From assembly GCA_026419785.1 (NCBI GenBank), contig JAODTK010005886.1:124001-188000 (forward strand): a DNA stretch of 64,000 bases, given 5' to 3'. Shown here in pieces: positions 1 to 12,164 of the stretch; the first letter of the stretch is position 1, and every line of letters begins with the position of its first letter. The stretch comes from Sclerodactyla briareus. Taxonomy: Eukaryota > Echinodermata > Holothuroidea > Dendrochirotida > Sclerodactylidae. Under the pieces are notes generated by a model. That model saw only the letters and a program-made list of their open reading frames with translations. It was not told where the DNA came from and did not search any database. The position numbers and the translations under genes are program-made.

Positions 1-1328
1 CCTGCCCCCGCTCCTCCCCCCTAGGTTTTGCAGAAATGTCCCCATCTATTTTTGGCAGGCCAAGGAGTTGGCAGATTTCATAGGGAACACATAAGGTTGT
101 TGGCTTCTGTACTGCGGTATATGCGAGGCCTGATTATGGACAAAGTGTCAATGTGCCTTAGATTCAACATTGATTGATAAATTTTCTAAGTGAGGGATTT
201 AGCCAGGCTCCAAGTCTTTTTCCTCAATGGGAGTTAAGTTCATGGGAGGTGGTGGGTAGCGGCTAAACACTTGAGTTAATCTATGTTTTACAGACTGCAT
301 GAAGGAAGTGTTTTGTTGAGTGAGGGCTCAGCCTTGATGGGATCAAGAAAGGTAGGTGATCAGCTGCTCAAAGAATAACTGCAGACTTAAAAACATTAGA
401 GGTTATATCTTGAGGAATAGTAAACTGTCTATTGGTCCCAAACCCCATTTCTATACTAGGTTCCTATGTGGAGTCACTTGCCTTCACAGTTCAGTCCATA
501 ATGCAGAACTGCATAATAAGAGAATCCCTATTGCACAATAACACATGACATCACAGTTCAAACGTTGAAACACACAGGAAATTAGTTTATGTATTCCATT
601 GTTCCATTTTGTTTAATAAAACTCAGTCTGCGAAGTTGTGTGAGAACGCAAGGTACTACTCATCAACACCTACCGCCCACTGCTGGCAATCCTCTCTCAT
701 AGAATAATTTAGATTGATACAACACTGTAAGTGTACAGGTAAAATTAAATGGGTTGGGGGCTGTGGCTGTCTGCATAAACTTTTCATCAGATTGATCTTG
801 AATGCAGAGATTTCTTTCTTTCTCCTCCCCCCCTGTCAAGAATGCTATAATAAAAATGAAATATTAAAATATTACAAATAATGTGATCGTTTGTAACCTA
901 CTTTGTTCCAAGGATTTCCCCACCAATTGGATTTGCCAATTGGAATGGACAGTGATTAAATCAAAATATAGGTGGGGGACAGTCTCTTCCTCCTGAAATA
1001 CTATATTAGATACCAGTCAACAATTAGGACCAAATATATATTGTGGAAGTGAAGTTCAAACATTCGGTCGAACTTGCAAAAGTGAACCTACTGCCCTCAG
1101 GAAAGTTATAAAGATGGAGTGAACAGGAGGAGTGCTCCATAATTCCAAGATGTCATATTTCCCTCCCCTGTGGCTGGGTGGTGGTAGAATGTGCCCACTG
1201 TATTCCTGTTTTCCATAGGAGGCCACTTAGATTAGACAACTTGATGTTCACATAGCATGCATCTAGGTTGATGTTCCAGAAAACATGGTTCCTATATCCT
1301 TCATGTTTTTCTCTCATTGCCTTTGTAG
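1..1328. other. Non-coding stretch upstream of the sulfotransferase exon
   Basis: No supported gene here. It is AT-rich with short open frames only. Because the next feature begins at a splice acceptor, this stretch is probably part of the intron that separates the two coding exons usual in this sulfotransferase family; the first exon would lie left of the window. Confidence 0.5.
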
Positions 1329-1941
1329 AAAACAGATGCCTAAGTCTACTCCAGGGCAGCTAACTATGGAGAAGTCACCGAGCTACTTCATCACAGAGGG
1401 TGTTCCAGAGCGAATCAATTGCTATGTCACCGACAGTCAAGCTCCTGCTGGTGGTTCGAGACCCTGTCCAGAGGGCCATCTCTGACCACACCCAATCCCT
1501 CAGCAAGGGCAAGAAACGGACCTTTGAGCAGCGGTCATGAAAGAGGTCTGACCCTACCCAGTTGATACCCTGAGGCTACATGATTAACATTGGCCTCTAT
1601 GCTATGCACTTCCGTCGGTGGCTGGAGACTTTCCCCCTCTCGCCAGATCCTGGTCGTAAGCGTGGGACCTCGTCAGGAAGCCTGCAGAGGTGATGGCCAA
1701 AGTGCAGGAGTTCCTGAACTTGGAGAAAGTGGTAACGGAGGAATATTCTTTTTTAACGAGACCAAGGGGTTCCCATGTCTGAAGAGGGACCCCAAAGAGG
1801 CAGTGCCAAAGTGCTTGGATGGATCCAAGGGCGTCAGCACCCACAAGTTGATCCTGCTGCACTGAGGAGTCTCAGGGATTCTATAAGCCATTTAATGAAC
1901 AATTTTATAAGTTAGTCAATGTTAACTTTGGGTGGAGCTGA
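1329..1941 (+). CDS. HS3ST: Heparan sulfate glucosamine 3-O-sulfotransferase, terminal exon, frame broken by small indels
   Basis: The exon follows a TTTGTAG acceptor (AG at 1327-1328) and runs to TGA at 1939-1941, about 204 codons, the usual length of the last exon of HS3ST2/3-type genes. Reading across several frames gives KQMPKSTPGQLTMEKSPSYF, VPERI, KLLLVVRDPVQRAISDHTQ (3'-phosphate-binding region for the PAPS donor), INIGLYAMHFRRWLETFPLS, AEVMAKVQEFLNLEKVV, NETKGFPCLKRDPKEAVPKC (the conserved cysteine pair), and an end PFNEQFYKLVNVNFGW. The family is Golgi-resident and transfers sulfate from PAPS to the 3-OH of glucosamine in heparan sulfate. The protein is nearer the HS3ST3 than the HS3ST1 group. 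At least six single-base shifts break the frame (near 1417, 1530-1565, 1645, 1672, 1750, 1875), with stops around 1535-1575. The motifs are otherwise well kept and the family intron position is retained, so it is not a processed pseudogene. Sequencing error or recent inactivation are both possible. Confidence 0.85.
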
Positions 1942-2199
1942 TGGCAACAGGTCTTCAAAAACTTGTATCTTTCTGAGCAATTCTTTCATGAATATAGTTT
2001 ATCACAGTTTGAATCCATTCACTTTACATTCAACTTGAACCCGAACTTTTTGACCTATCAAACATCCCATCGAACTAAAATGTGAGGCAAGGATCTCGCT
2101 GGATTCTCAATTGAGGTGCATTTTTGTATTCATTGCCGAATCAGGAAAATTGCTGCAGTCATGGACAGTGTGTGTGTGTGTGTGTGACGCCTGGCGTGC

Positions 2200-3030
2200 C
2201 TAACACAATAACGACCCCACCTGGGTGGATGAAGATTGTACTTGGTATGTGGGTTCCTCATAATGAGTACATGATCCCTATTGTTTTGGGGTCAGGTCTG
2301 TGGTCATCTGATGGCAAGAGAAGTTTGGAAGCTTGTAAATGATAAGTCTTTTTCAACCAAGTTCCTATTTCTTGTGGGCTCAAGGTCATCTGAGGTCGCC
2401 AGAGGTCAAAGTCTGAAAATCCTGTTAACAAGTCCAGAATGCTTGGCCCGATCCACCTGAAATTTGGTATGCAGCTTCATTGGGGGAAGTAAAAGAATCC
2501 TGTTGATTTTGGTGTAGACTGGGGGTCACTTTGGGTATAAATGGGGAAAATTGTGGAAAAGTGATATTCGGACCATTTCGTTGTGAACATTAATAACTTG
2601 ACATCACTTGGATGGATGAAGTTCCATAGAGGTAGACATGATCCCGATTGTTTAAATCAGGGGAAAGGTCTCTTGAGGTCAAGAATGGTAAAAGTTGGGA
2701 AAAGATTGTAAACACGATAAGTCTGAATGCTTGGTCGATCAAGCTGAAATTTTTTTCTTATGGGGGATTAAATAAAAACTATTGTTTCGGGAAACAATGG
2801 GGAAATTGTGAAAAAATTTATAATTTGGCCAATTTAGCTAAAAAGAAAAACAATAACTCGACCCCACCTGGATGAAGTTCATGCTTGGTATGTATGTTCC
2901 TCATAATGAGTACATGATCCCTATTGTTTTGGGGTCAGGTCTGTGGTCATCTGATGGCAAGAGAAGTTTGGAAGCTTGTAAATGATAAGTCTTTTTCAAC
3001 CAAGTTCCTATTTCTTGTGGGCTCAATCAC
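2200..3030 (+). repeat. Dispersed repeat family R1 (units near 306-320 bp), two or more units
   Basis: Units carry the core ATGAGTACATGATCCCTATT followed by a GGGGTCAGG block, then GTCATCTGAGGTC, a TCCAGAATGCTTGG segment and a GGGGAGTAAAAGAACCCTAT block. The same core recurs on this strand near 4.2-4.6, 5.1, 12.2-12.4 and 14.0-14.5 kb, and inverted near 16.5-17.0 and 51.1-52.4 kb. The family has no coding capacity that I can see. Two 131-bp segments, 2253-2383 and 2896-3026, are identical. Confidence 0.85.
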
Positions 3031-4190
3031 AATATCAGTCTGGGGGTTGAACAAGCCATAGTCTGGCAAGGGCATAATAATTTGGTGTGGGGCACCTGTG
3101 ACAAAGCCGGTCTGTGAGCACCGTAGTTGGTTCCAGAAATGAGCAGTAGGAACTGCATAGCTAGCCAAGTGGTAGTCTTGTGTTAAGACGTTGTTGACAA
3201 CCCTGCTCGATATGCGCTTTCCTTGCTGTGTAAGCCTTGATTCCCACATTTCTGAGGTGGTCCCGCAGTAACCTGCAGTGTTTCACAACTATAACAACAT
3301 CTTGTCCAGATTGCCAGGGCCCCCAGCAGGCCTCTTATAGACAGAAAGTAGCTTCCCATATTGGAGGGAGCCAATCACGGACCAGATAGAGTTCACACCC
3401 CAGACAAATTTGGACAAGACGATTATATTCACAGAGCTGCAGTTGTCAATCAAAGTGCATATTTTTCATTGCAGCCAGATACGGTAATATTCACTCAACA
3501 AGTGAGGAATAAAATGAATAATCGTCTTAACACAAGACTATGTGCAGTCCTGCTTTCGCACAAGTGCCGAAGGCAGCTAGGAAAACTGAACCGAGAACTA
3601 GGCTTCTCAAAAAGGACACCACCTACAAATGCTACCTTGTGCCTAAATGCCCTGTAAAAAGGTATGTCTGTATGTGCATCACGATTCCTTGAACTGTAAA
3701 TGCCCTCATGTTGAGGCACGCCTGATAAAAAGTTGTGCTGATCCACTTCTTATAACCAAAACATACTAATTTGCAGAGATTGATACAAGCGATCCGCATA
3801 AGTGTCTCGCCTGGTTGCGTGATTGTCACTGATCGATGGTTTTAATTCAGTCGCTAGGCAAGTGGTTCCCTGGCTTTTCACTGCAGCACCTTCTTCAGCT
3901 AATTGGTCAAGTGAGCCCCCCCCCCCCCCTCCCTCCCTCCCATTATTATCTAGTTGATCAACTGATAACCACTACAGTTGAGTTCTTAACAACAAGAATA
4001 CAGCAATATGTGGCAACAAAATAGCAATGCGACCCTGTGTGTATTGTGTTAATGAGTCATTACATGGGTTTATGATTCTCCTACTACAGACTATAAGTTG
4101 CCTGTTGATATTTCATATAACTTGGCAATATTTATAATAAAACTACACCAAAAGCATTCTTATGGGTAATACAACATATTGTTGTTGGTG
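3031..4190. other. Unrecognised stretch with a poly-C tract
   Basis: No supported gene. Open frames on both strands between 3.0 and 3.75 kb reach about 100 codons but show no family I recognise and no convincing splice sites. A poly-C/CCCT tract lies at about 3917-3943. Confidence 0.4.
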
Positions 4191-4194
4191 ATAC

Positions 4195-4655
4195 TGACCC
4201 TATCTGGGTAATTCAAGGTCATACAATGTACCTTGTATGCCGGTGCCCCATAATGAGTACATTATTTCAATTGTTCTGGAGTTACATCAATGTCTGAAAT
4301 CTTTAAGTTGATTGGTCCAGGATGGTTGGACTGATCAGAGCCATTTGTGGGGGAAATTATTGATTTTTCAATCAATTTTGGCTTAATCTCATTAGTCAAT
4401 CCAATCTGTGTTGATTAAGCTCATACTTTTTTATGTGGATTTCCTGTATCGAGTACATGATCCTATTGTTTTATGGTCAGGTCATATGTCATCAGAGTGC
4501 AGTCAAAGAAGTTGTAATATAGCTTTCTTATGGGGAGTAAAAGAACCCTATCGTTTTCTATGTAGACCATTTTCAGGAAAAATTGTAAAATACAGATTTC
4601 TTACCCACGTTGGTGCATTCCCTATGGTCCCTAATGTTTTAGAGGAAGATTGAAG
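4195..4655 (+). repeat. Dispersed repeat family R1, degenerate units
   Basis: CCCATAATGAGTACAT at about 4247, CGAGTACATGATCCTATTGTTT near 4449 and TTATGGGGAGTAAAAGAACC near 4538 follow in the same order as in the 2.2-3.0 kb copy. The copy is more diverged than that one. Confidence 0.7.
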
Positions 4656-4719
4656 GTCCGTACCGACAGAAAACAGTGGATGATATCGTCAGCCATCAGG
4701 CAATTCAAGCGCACTGCCC

Positions 4720-4885
4720 CCCCCCCCCCCTCTCCACTAATCCAGCCTCCCTGAGAACCATGACTTTGGATGCATGATCCTGCCAGCGGTAACCTAGAAT
4801 GCAGTGGAATTGAGGTAAGAGAAAGGAATCCAGCCTGACAGTGAATGTCCATGCCTCACTAGAATATAGCATGACGTGACGTGAT
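4720..4885 (-). mobile_element. LINE reverse transcriptase C-terminal fragment
   Basis: Minus-strand translation gives MLYSSEAWTFTVRLDS, then ILGYRWQDHASKVMVLREAG. This matches the region after the reverse transcriptase domain of LINE ORF2 proteins, where a YGSExWT block is followed by a RWQDH block. It is about 50 residues long, with no flanking LINE sequence recognisable. A poly-C run at about 4717-4730 truncates it. A related fragment is at 21.2-21.5 kb. The clade cannot be assigned from this piece. Confidence 0.7.
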
Positions 4886-5034
4886 AGAGCTAAAAACATG
4901 AAGCTTGATTTCTCTGCTCAGATATCCTGACTGCCACATGCCACTATCGAGTGACCTCATGTCCCCATAGACCCGAGGTGTCCGCAAACCTCAGGTCACA
5001 TGACACAGAGCCACAGCTGACACTGCAGAGTGCA

Positions 5035-5165
5035 TGTAGCTCATACTTGATGTCGACCCATAATAAGTACATGATCCCTATTATCTTGGAGTCAGGTCGG
5101 AGGGAATCTGAGGTTAACAAAATGAAAGGTCACGAAGGCAGTCAAGGAATCACAAAGCCCTTTTG
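5035..5165 (+). repeat. Dispersed repeat family R1, partial unit
   Basis: GACCCATAATAAGTACATGA, CCCTATTATCTTGGAGTCAGG and the following GGAATCTGAGGTTA match the core of the R1 repeat. Only one partial unit is present. Confidence 0.6.
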
Positions 5166-6439
5166 GCTTTCTGGTTATGATTTTTCCATCGCCTGAACTT
5201 CATTCAAGAGACTTCGTGATCATTTTGGTATGTTGGTCTGTCTGTCTGTCCTGTGTGTCTGTCCATATGTGCAATTTTTTTTCCCTAACCGTGGTAGCTG
5301 GTCATCTTGAAAACATTGTTTGGAGGTGTACGGTGAAGAGTTTGTTTGATGTGCATCCTTTTTTGCGGCACTACTTGTTATGATCAAACTTTCTGTGCAT
5401 CTGATGCAGCATAGGCTTGGAATAGGTCACAGACAGTGGTGCTTTTAGTTTTTCTGCTTCCGTACCACATGTAGCCACAACACCTTAATTGTACCTTTGA
5501 TCACTGGTGAGATGCAATAAGCTTCTAAAGAGATTCTGCAGTTTCCTCCTGTTCAGATAGTGGTGTTATTTTTGTAGGCTTACTTTTTTTTTTGCTGATT
5601 ATGGTCCAATTGGGTTGCTGACTTGTACTATTGGGAAGATGCCCTTTCGTCACATGTTGTGCGACAGGTGTGAAATACCATTGATAGCACTTGCAAGCGT
5701 TCCAAAATGTGTAGCATTCATTCAGTCCCTGCTAATTTAAGAACATTTATCTATGCTACTTCAGGCAGCTGTTGCCAAGGTGCTACGTGTTTTTTCCAAT
5801 TAATGTATGTAAATTACTACTATCTTCCAAATTGAGCCGTCTTGAAAAATTTTTTGGCATAGCTGCTCCCATTATGTTTCCTTTTTAAACATCCCCACCC
5901 ACCCACAAATGTGAACATCTCTTTAAGCAGGGAAAGACTTTTTTCACAGTACTCTGTTTCATCTATCGATCATTGTAATATATTCATATTGATGATGTAA
6001 TATCCTATACAGTTAAACGGATTTGTTATCTGTTTGTCAGCATTACACTCCACGTGTGAAAATCAGTGACAGTGACCTGTAACTCACAGTCCTGTAAAGG
6101 CCGATAGATATTGTAGTCAGTTTGTTCATTTTCACACCTGTATTCACTAGCACGTAGTGGTCGCTGCAGCTGCATGTAATTGAACACTTTACAAACTGTC
6201 ACCCTTTTTATCTCGCCTGAATGGAATTCAGTAGGAGACTTAATGGTCACTATGACGTGTGGGTGTAGTGTTTGGTGTGTATGTGGGTGTGTGTCACACT
6301 TGCTCAGAGCAGGATATCTTTCGAACTGCAGGCAATTGCGACAAAATTTTCAGGGTGCTTTTGGGGTTGGGTGACACGATGCTATTAGATTTTGGGCAAC
6401 AAGTCACTATTAAGTAAGGTATTAAGCCTATTTTATGTA
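5166..6439. other. Unrecognised stretch with a TCTG microsatellite
   Basis: No supported gene. A short (TCTG)n-like run lies at about 5233-5262, T-rich runs near 5270 and 5585, and a GT-rich stretch near 6257-6295. Nothing else is recognisable. Confidence 0.4.
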
Positions 6440-9420
6440 ATTTATTTTTTAGCTCTTGAGGCAAGATTACGATGAACCGTAGGACCTATGATGACGTGGT
6501 TTGGCACATAGATGCGGAATTATAGGGTAGATGAACTGATTAATTTTCAAGCATAAAATCAATTAAAAACGGTCGTCAAAGTCAATTCCGGGGTCAAAAC
6601 TGTTTTTTTGGCATAGACATAGGAACCGAATGTTCTGCCAAGGTTGAGGTGCACCCATTGTGATTCACCACTCGTTGACCTCCATCGTGTAAACCTTTTG
6701 ACCTCATTTTGACCTTTACCATTTTTTGCCGAATCAATTTTCGAGGCCAGTTTTCGGATTTCAAAGGTACATTCTGATCGGAATGGACCATAATTTGACC
6801 CCATGTGACCTTGTGTGGCGTGAAGTTAGATCGGAGGTCAAAGTTTTCAATTCGAAATTAAGTGCAGTTAAGATGTTTATAGTGATTGGCGATGGTGATA
6901 TTATAGATAGCAGGTCAAACTACCACCACCCCCTGATAATGAGGTCAAAGGTCAAATTGATGTCCCATTTTTAGAGTTAACAGGGCAAAGAAAATTAAAA
7001 TTGCCAATTTCTGTCAAAAATTGGTATATGTGACAGAGCTCTCTGTGCTGCTGAATAGACGGAACAAACTCCCACTTCAATTGGGCTCTTGGTTCTCAAG
7101 TTACAAGGGGTCAAATGTTGTTTTGATACCTTTTTGGGCATGGAACGGCAGTCCGAGTATAATTTGTGTACATTATGCTTGTAGGGACTGCGTTGCATAT
7201 CATCGAGAGTGAGTAACAGTTTTCATAAAAACTGACAGTCTGACAAAGGCAGTCAAGGTACTTATGGACAAAAACTAATATTTTTGGAGACAACTTACCG
7301 TGACATTGCTTGGGCAATGTTTGAAATTCCAGGACAGGGTGTAAGTCAGGTGGAAGAAATTGCCCCAAAAAACCACATGTCTCAAAGGTCATTCAAGGTC
7401 ACTTACGGGCCTATAACTGCCCAATAGTATGTGTTCCTGCAACAACTTCCAGGGACCTTTCCTGATGTGGTTAATGTCAGGACAGGGTGTTGTGGGTTTG
7501 TAACCCAATTAGGGTTCACAATGTTTTAAAAAATGTTCATGTATCCGATGTCATTAAAGGTCCAATTTGAGGTACACCAAAAATGATTTGGACTTTTGCG
7601 GCAAATTAGCACTGGGGCGTGTCCATCAGAATGCAAAAAATGCTCCTAGGAGAGGAGGTATCATGGAGAGATTTACAATTTTCCATTAAAAAATGTAATG
7701 TAAATTGAAGGTCATCAAGCGGCACTAAGGGTCAAAAACTGTTTCTGGCGAGAATCGGAGGAACCTTAATATTTGTGAAGGCTTGGAAGGTTCCCAATTT
7801 GTGTGATTATACTTGTGTCCTGCATGTGTGTGACCTCTGACCTCAATTTGACCTCGGTCGGGTGGTCAGGTGGTTACGGTTTGAGTCTTGAATAAATGTG
7901 CTTATTTAAGGAGTTATACGGGCAAAAAAAAAATAGAAATGGTAATTTTTGGATATGTGCTAGACCTTTGTGTGTCTTTATGGAGGGGAGAAAACTCCCG
8001 CTTCGATCGGTTACATACTTTGGTAGGTCAAAGGGCTTCAAAGTTTAATTTAATAGCTTGTTCGCAATAACATAGGCGTGTTCATTGGAATGAAATTAGG
8101 CCTAGGAGTGGATGCATTCACAGGGAGAGTAACAAATTTTATAAAACCTGCCATGTCATTGAAGGTCATCAAAGGTCACGTAGGGGTCAAAAACGATTTT
8201 CGTACTTTTTGGCAATAATTGGCACCGGGCATGGTCATCGAATGCAAAATGCTCTAGAGTGGACTATGTATCACATGGAGAGTTAAAATTTTATGAAACG
8301 CCATGTCATTAAAGGTCATTCAAGGTCATTAGGGTGTCAAAAACTGTTTTTGGCCATAACGGAAATGAATATGGAGGCTGGAAGGTGTTGGGAAGAGTAT
8401 CACCATGTGATTAATTGTTGACCTGCATGTACGTGTTGACCTCTGGACCTCAATTTGCTCTGTCGAGGGGTGGTCATGTGGTTTTAAAGGTTGAGTCTTG
8501 AATAAATGTGCTTAATTTTGAGGAGTTACAGCCACAAAAATAGAAAACTGGTTATGTTTGGATATGTGACAGACCTTGGGGCTTTATGGCGGAGGAGAAC
8601 ACCAACTCCCGCTTCGGATCGGACGCATACTTTGGTAGTTACAAGGGTGTCAAAGTTAATTTAATAGCTTTTTGCAATAACATTCATAGGCGTGTTTCAT
8701 TGGAATGCAAATATGCTTCTAGGAAGGGATTGAAATCACATGGAGAGTAACGTTTTTTATAAAAACCGCCATGTCATTGAAGTCATTGAAGGTCACGTAG
8801 CGGTCAAAACTGATTTAATACTTTTTTGGAATAGCATGGGCGATGTATCAGAATGCAAAAATGCTTCTAGGAGTGGATCTGGATACATGAGAGTTACAAT
8901 TCATAAAAACTGCCATGTATTAAAGGTCATTCAAAGTCACTTGGGTCAAAAACTGTTTTCTGGTCAGTCCGTATCGGGAAAATTGAAGTGTCTGTTGAAT
9001 GAAGGCTGGAAGGTTCACCATTGTGATATATGTTGACCTGAACAGTTGTGTGGTGATCTCTGCCCTCAATTTTTGACCTCTGTCGGGTGTCATTTGGTTA
9101 AAGGTTTGATCTTCTTGAATAAAGTGTATTTAAGGGGTTCCCGGGCAAAAAAAAATAGAAAACGGTTATTGGCCCAAAGTGGGGATATCCAAGTTGCGGT
9201 CTAACGCAGGCGGAGGTCTAGTTAAGAAGGTGAGGGTATTAGCATAGTTTAGGTAAATAGTGTTTTTCAGGCTCGTTAGCAAGAGTTACAGACGATCCGT
9301 AGGTGCTATGGTGACACTGGTTTGGCACATAGATGCAGGATATGAAGTAGATGTAATGATTAGATTTTCAATCATCAGCGTCAATATGATCATTGAGTCG
9401 TCTAATTTGCATAATTTATG
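6440..9420 (+). repeat. Tandem repeat R2, about 610-bp unit, rich in AGGTCA half-sites
   Basis: TTGAGTCTTGAATAAATGTG occurs at 7881 and 8491, and a degenerate copy occurs near 9104, giving a period of about 610-618 bp. Each unit contains, in order, a GAGTTA..CAGGGCAAAAA block, GGATATGTG.CAGA, AACTCCCRCTTC, a CATAGGCGTGTTCATTGGAATG block, GGAGAGTAAC, and a GTCATTGAAGGTCATCAAAGGTCA block followed by GGTCAAAAACTGTTTT. A more diverged copy starts near 6950. The block TTTGGCACATAGATGC occurs at about 6504 and 9320, so both ends carry the same flank. No coding capacity is apparent. Confidence 0.8.
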
Positions 9421-9900
9421 CAACTTCACAAGTGCGTCCCAGATTTTTTCATTCCCATCACCACTAATTCTGTAATAGAGCACATCTGACTGCATTATTC
9501 ACTATAAAAGAACAAAAAAAATAAATGTATCATATAACACATAGTGTCGTATAGTAATATGACGACCTCATTTCTTAACTCTAAGCAGGTCTTATATTTA
9601 TTTTGATAATTAGATGTTTTCCAGCACCCATACTTAAGAATTGAGGCGTGTATCTCTTGTCTTTCTCTTCTAAGAGCCCCCAAGACCTAAGAGGCGCCAG
9701 AACATTCTAGACCGGAAAAACATTTACCGTCCGATGCTTTGATGTTGTCGAGGTGTTTGCCATGCAGCCAGCTGTTTTAGCGCTGGATCCCAAGGCTTCC
9801 TATGTCTAATAGTGTTATGTTTATTTCTAGCTTCCTGCAAGTGTGTATTTTTAGAGCAGCGTTTAGCGGTTTGCGCAGACGAGGGGACGCTCAGTCACCC
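9421..9900. other. Unrecognised stretch
   Basis: No gene or repeat could be recognised. The sequence is AT-rich up to about 9650 and more balanced afterwards. Confidence 0.35.
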
Positions 9901-10410
9901 GTGGTGATCTTGGAGGGACGCGTTGCGCGATTGGTCATTATCCACACTTATGCTGAACTCAATATTAAATATAATTAGTGTGTTGGTTTTTAGTGACGTG
10001 ATTGGTCATCGCTCGTCCACGCAGCACACATGGCGAGCATAGGCTTCGCAGTGGGTAAGCGAAGGCCATTATATCAGCAGTCTAATCTATCTAAGCAAAT
10101 TGTGGGTGTTGGGGCCGTATATATATCTTGGTCGCGCCCATAATTTCAGACAGCTCAGAGAGGAGACAGGAAAGAAAGTTAGATGGGAGAACAGGAGGGT
10201 CGAGGCCTGGCGGGTCGAGTCGGTAAGCAGTCCGAGTGAAGTCTGGTACAGAGTTCAAAATTAGTAGACACAATATCAATATGTAGGGGACTTCTTAAAG
10301 TTAAGCACTTTCTTTTCTTTGCGGACAATCTCTTATTATTTTCAATCAGAAGATATAACGTTCAATAATCAATAAACGTTAAAAAGTCCACGGACTCCCT
10401 TTTCTTTTCG
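9901..10410 (+). promoter_or_regulatory. Promoter-like block, possibly a solo LTR
   Basis: Two inverted CCAAT elements (GATTGG at about 9929 and again at 10000, the second fused to a TGACGTG CRE-like site) are followed by a TATATATAT box at about 10118-10127 and, 250 bp later, an AATAAA at 10371. A promoter followed closely by a polyadenylation signal is how an LTR is built. I could not find paired TG..CA ends, a primer-binding site or a second copy, so this may instead be an ordinary promoter or chance. Confidence 0.4.
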
Positions 10411-11430
10411 CATCGAGTATTTTTATGTCAGAACTTCTCATTTACACAACACATGACCACTAAGTTATCTTTCCCGAGAAGAGCTTGTATCGCCCAGAAC
10501 CCAGCGATTTCATCCAGAGTGCAGCCTTCATGCCTCTGAATCCCCAACCTCATCCGAGAGGGAACTCGAAAGGAGAAACAAACACGACAATAGGTGGAGG
10601 ACAACTTGAGGTCCATTCAGTGTGTCTATTTCGCTGGTGTTTCCCAATTTCAAAGTTGGTTTGATTTTTCTGAAGCGTGATTTGGTATGGTCTACCTTGT
10701 TTTTCCCCCCAAAATGTTAACATAACTGACTCGAGTCACGGGGGGTTAGCATTGTGTCAATAAATTGTTCCACTCATGCAATGTTCAAGTTTGTTGAATT
10801 CCCATGTATTCAGTGTGGTCCTGAGATATGTGAAATGAGCAATTGCGTCAATAGGAAGTTGATTATTGTGTCCAATTTGCAAAATTTCGAGCGATCTTAG
10901 TCCTTTCCACAAAACTATATTTCTACACTCTTCAGTAGACATTGTCCATATCAGTCCTTCGATTTGAAATGATCACTGATTAGTAGGGTGTTAAATGCAT
11001 ACAAAATCTTAAAGCCCACATTAAATTACTGTACTGTTTGCATGTTGACTATTAGATGGACACCGATCGTGCAACCAGGCGAGACACGGGGGCGATTCGC
11101 TTGTATTATTACAAGCACTTATTGATTCTCTAACGGAATAAGGTTTCCATCCAAAATTCCATCCACATCTGAAAACCAAGCGTTGGCAGTCTTCTTTCTG
11201 GAGTGCTGCATATGTTTCCATTCAGGCTTCTACACCACCAAGTAGGAGGATTGGTGTAGTAGCCGGATAAGGACCAACCCTCTGACAGCCTGATGACAAG
11301 CTTTCCTGTGCAACACAAATTTCTCAGATATTTACATATTGAGTTGACCTGATTAACACCACTTCGGATGAGATAGATGACTACAGTGCCATTTTTCACT
11401 CACTATTCAGTAATTGGCAGCACATTTTTT
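10411..11430. other. Unrecognised stretch
   Basis: No supported gene. The part from about 11.0 kb to 11.4 kb may belong to the LINE that follows on the minus strand, but I see no family motif in it. Confidence 0.35.
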
Positions 11431-11439
11431 CTCCTGATT

Positions 11440-11880
11440 TAGTTGGAGCATATTTGTCCACCATCCACCTTTTATCTTTGTAAATACCTTCACCTAGGTC
11501 AAACTGAAACTCGATATGTTGGCCTGAACATCATCAGCATATATGTGAAATTTTCTTCTCTGTGAGACAATGCTTCAGATAAGTACTGAACCACTAGCTA
11601 ACCTGCACCAAGCGCAAACTGTCCTTTCAATTGCTTTTGATCCACAGTATCAAAGGCTCTGACATGTCAGTAGAAGCATAAGACAGCCTTGCCTGTGCCG
11701 AGGTCAACTCCATTGACATCTTTTCTATGATGCACACATCTTGAATAATATTCTAGAATCCTGTTAACCAAATTTTTATGGTGAAATGCTCCCAAATGAG
11801 CCTCAGACTGCACAAGAGAGTATTCAAGGCAGCCCTGGAAATGCGCCAAGCAGCACTTCGCGCTTATCAGTGCGTGGATA
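11440..11880 (-). mobile_element. LINE reverse transcriptase fragment with YADD motif
   Basis: On the minus strand, reading across frames, there are a degenerate QSxxxxxHH segment, GTGKAVLCFY, RAFDTVDQKQLK, then KFHIYADDVQ with the catalytic YADD codons at 11530-11541. The order fits reverse transcriptase motifs of jockey/CR1-type LINEs, where LDLSAAFDTVDH precedes YADD. Stops and frameshifts run through it and the segment between the two motifs is shorter than normal, so it is a dead copy with an internal deletion. Confidence 0.75.
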
Positions 11881-12164
11881 ATTGGGGTCTTGTTCTGGGT
11901 ACGGCAACCCAGAACTTATTGTAGCCGTGTACATAAGGGCGACATGAAAACCTAGGCCTATAGTATTTTCAAACATCGGTTCATGGAGCACAGATTATTG
12001 TCTTGTTTGTTATTTTTCAATTTTGGTTGACAAGATTCTGGAGTCTTATCAGGCTCAAGGACGTCATTGCTGCGGCACTCATGTGCCGACAGGCACATGG
12101 GGTCTTCTTCTATGGTTACGGTAGGAAATTGTTTCAATAATTTTCCAGAGTCTCGTCAACCAAA
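11881..12164. other. Unrecognised stretch
   Basis: No gene or known repeat was recognised in this short interval. Confidence 0.3.

Noticed and set aside
2947..3374. Minus-strand frame with a vaguely transposase-like wording (RVVNNVLTQDYHLASYAVP)
   Set aside because: No DDE catalytic motifs or terminal inverted repeats could be found; similarity too weak to claim.
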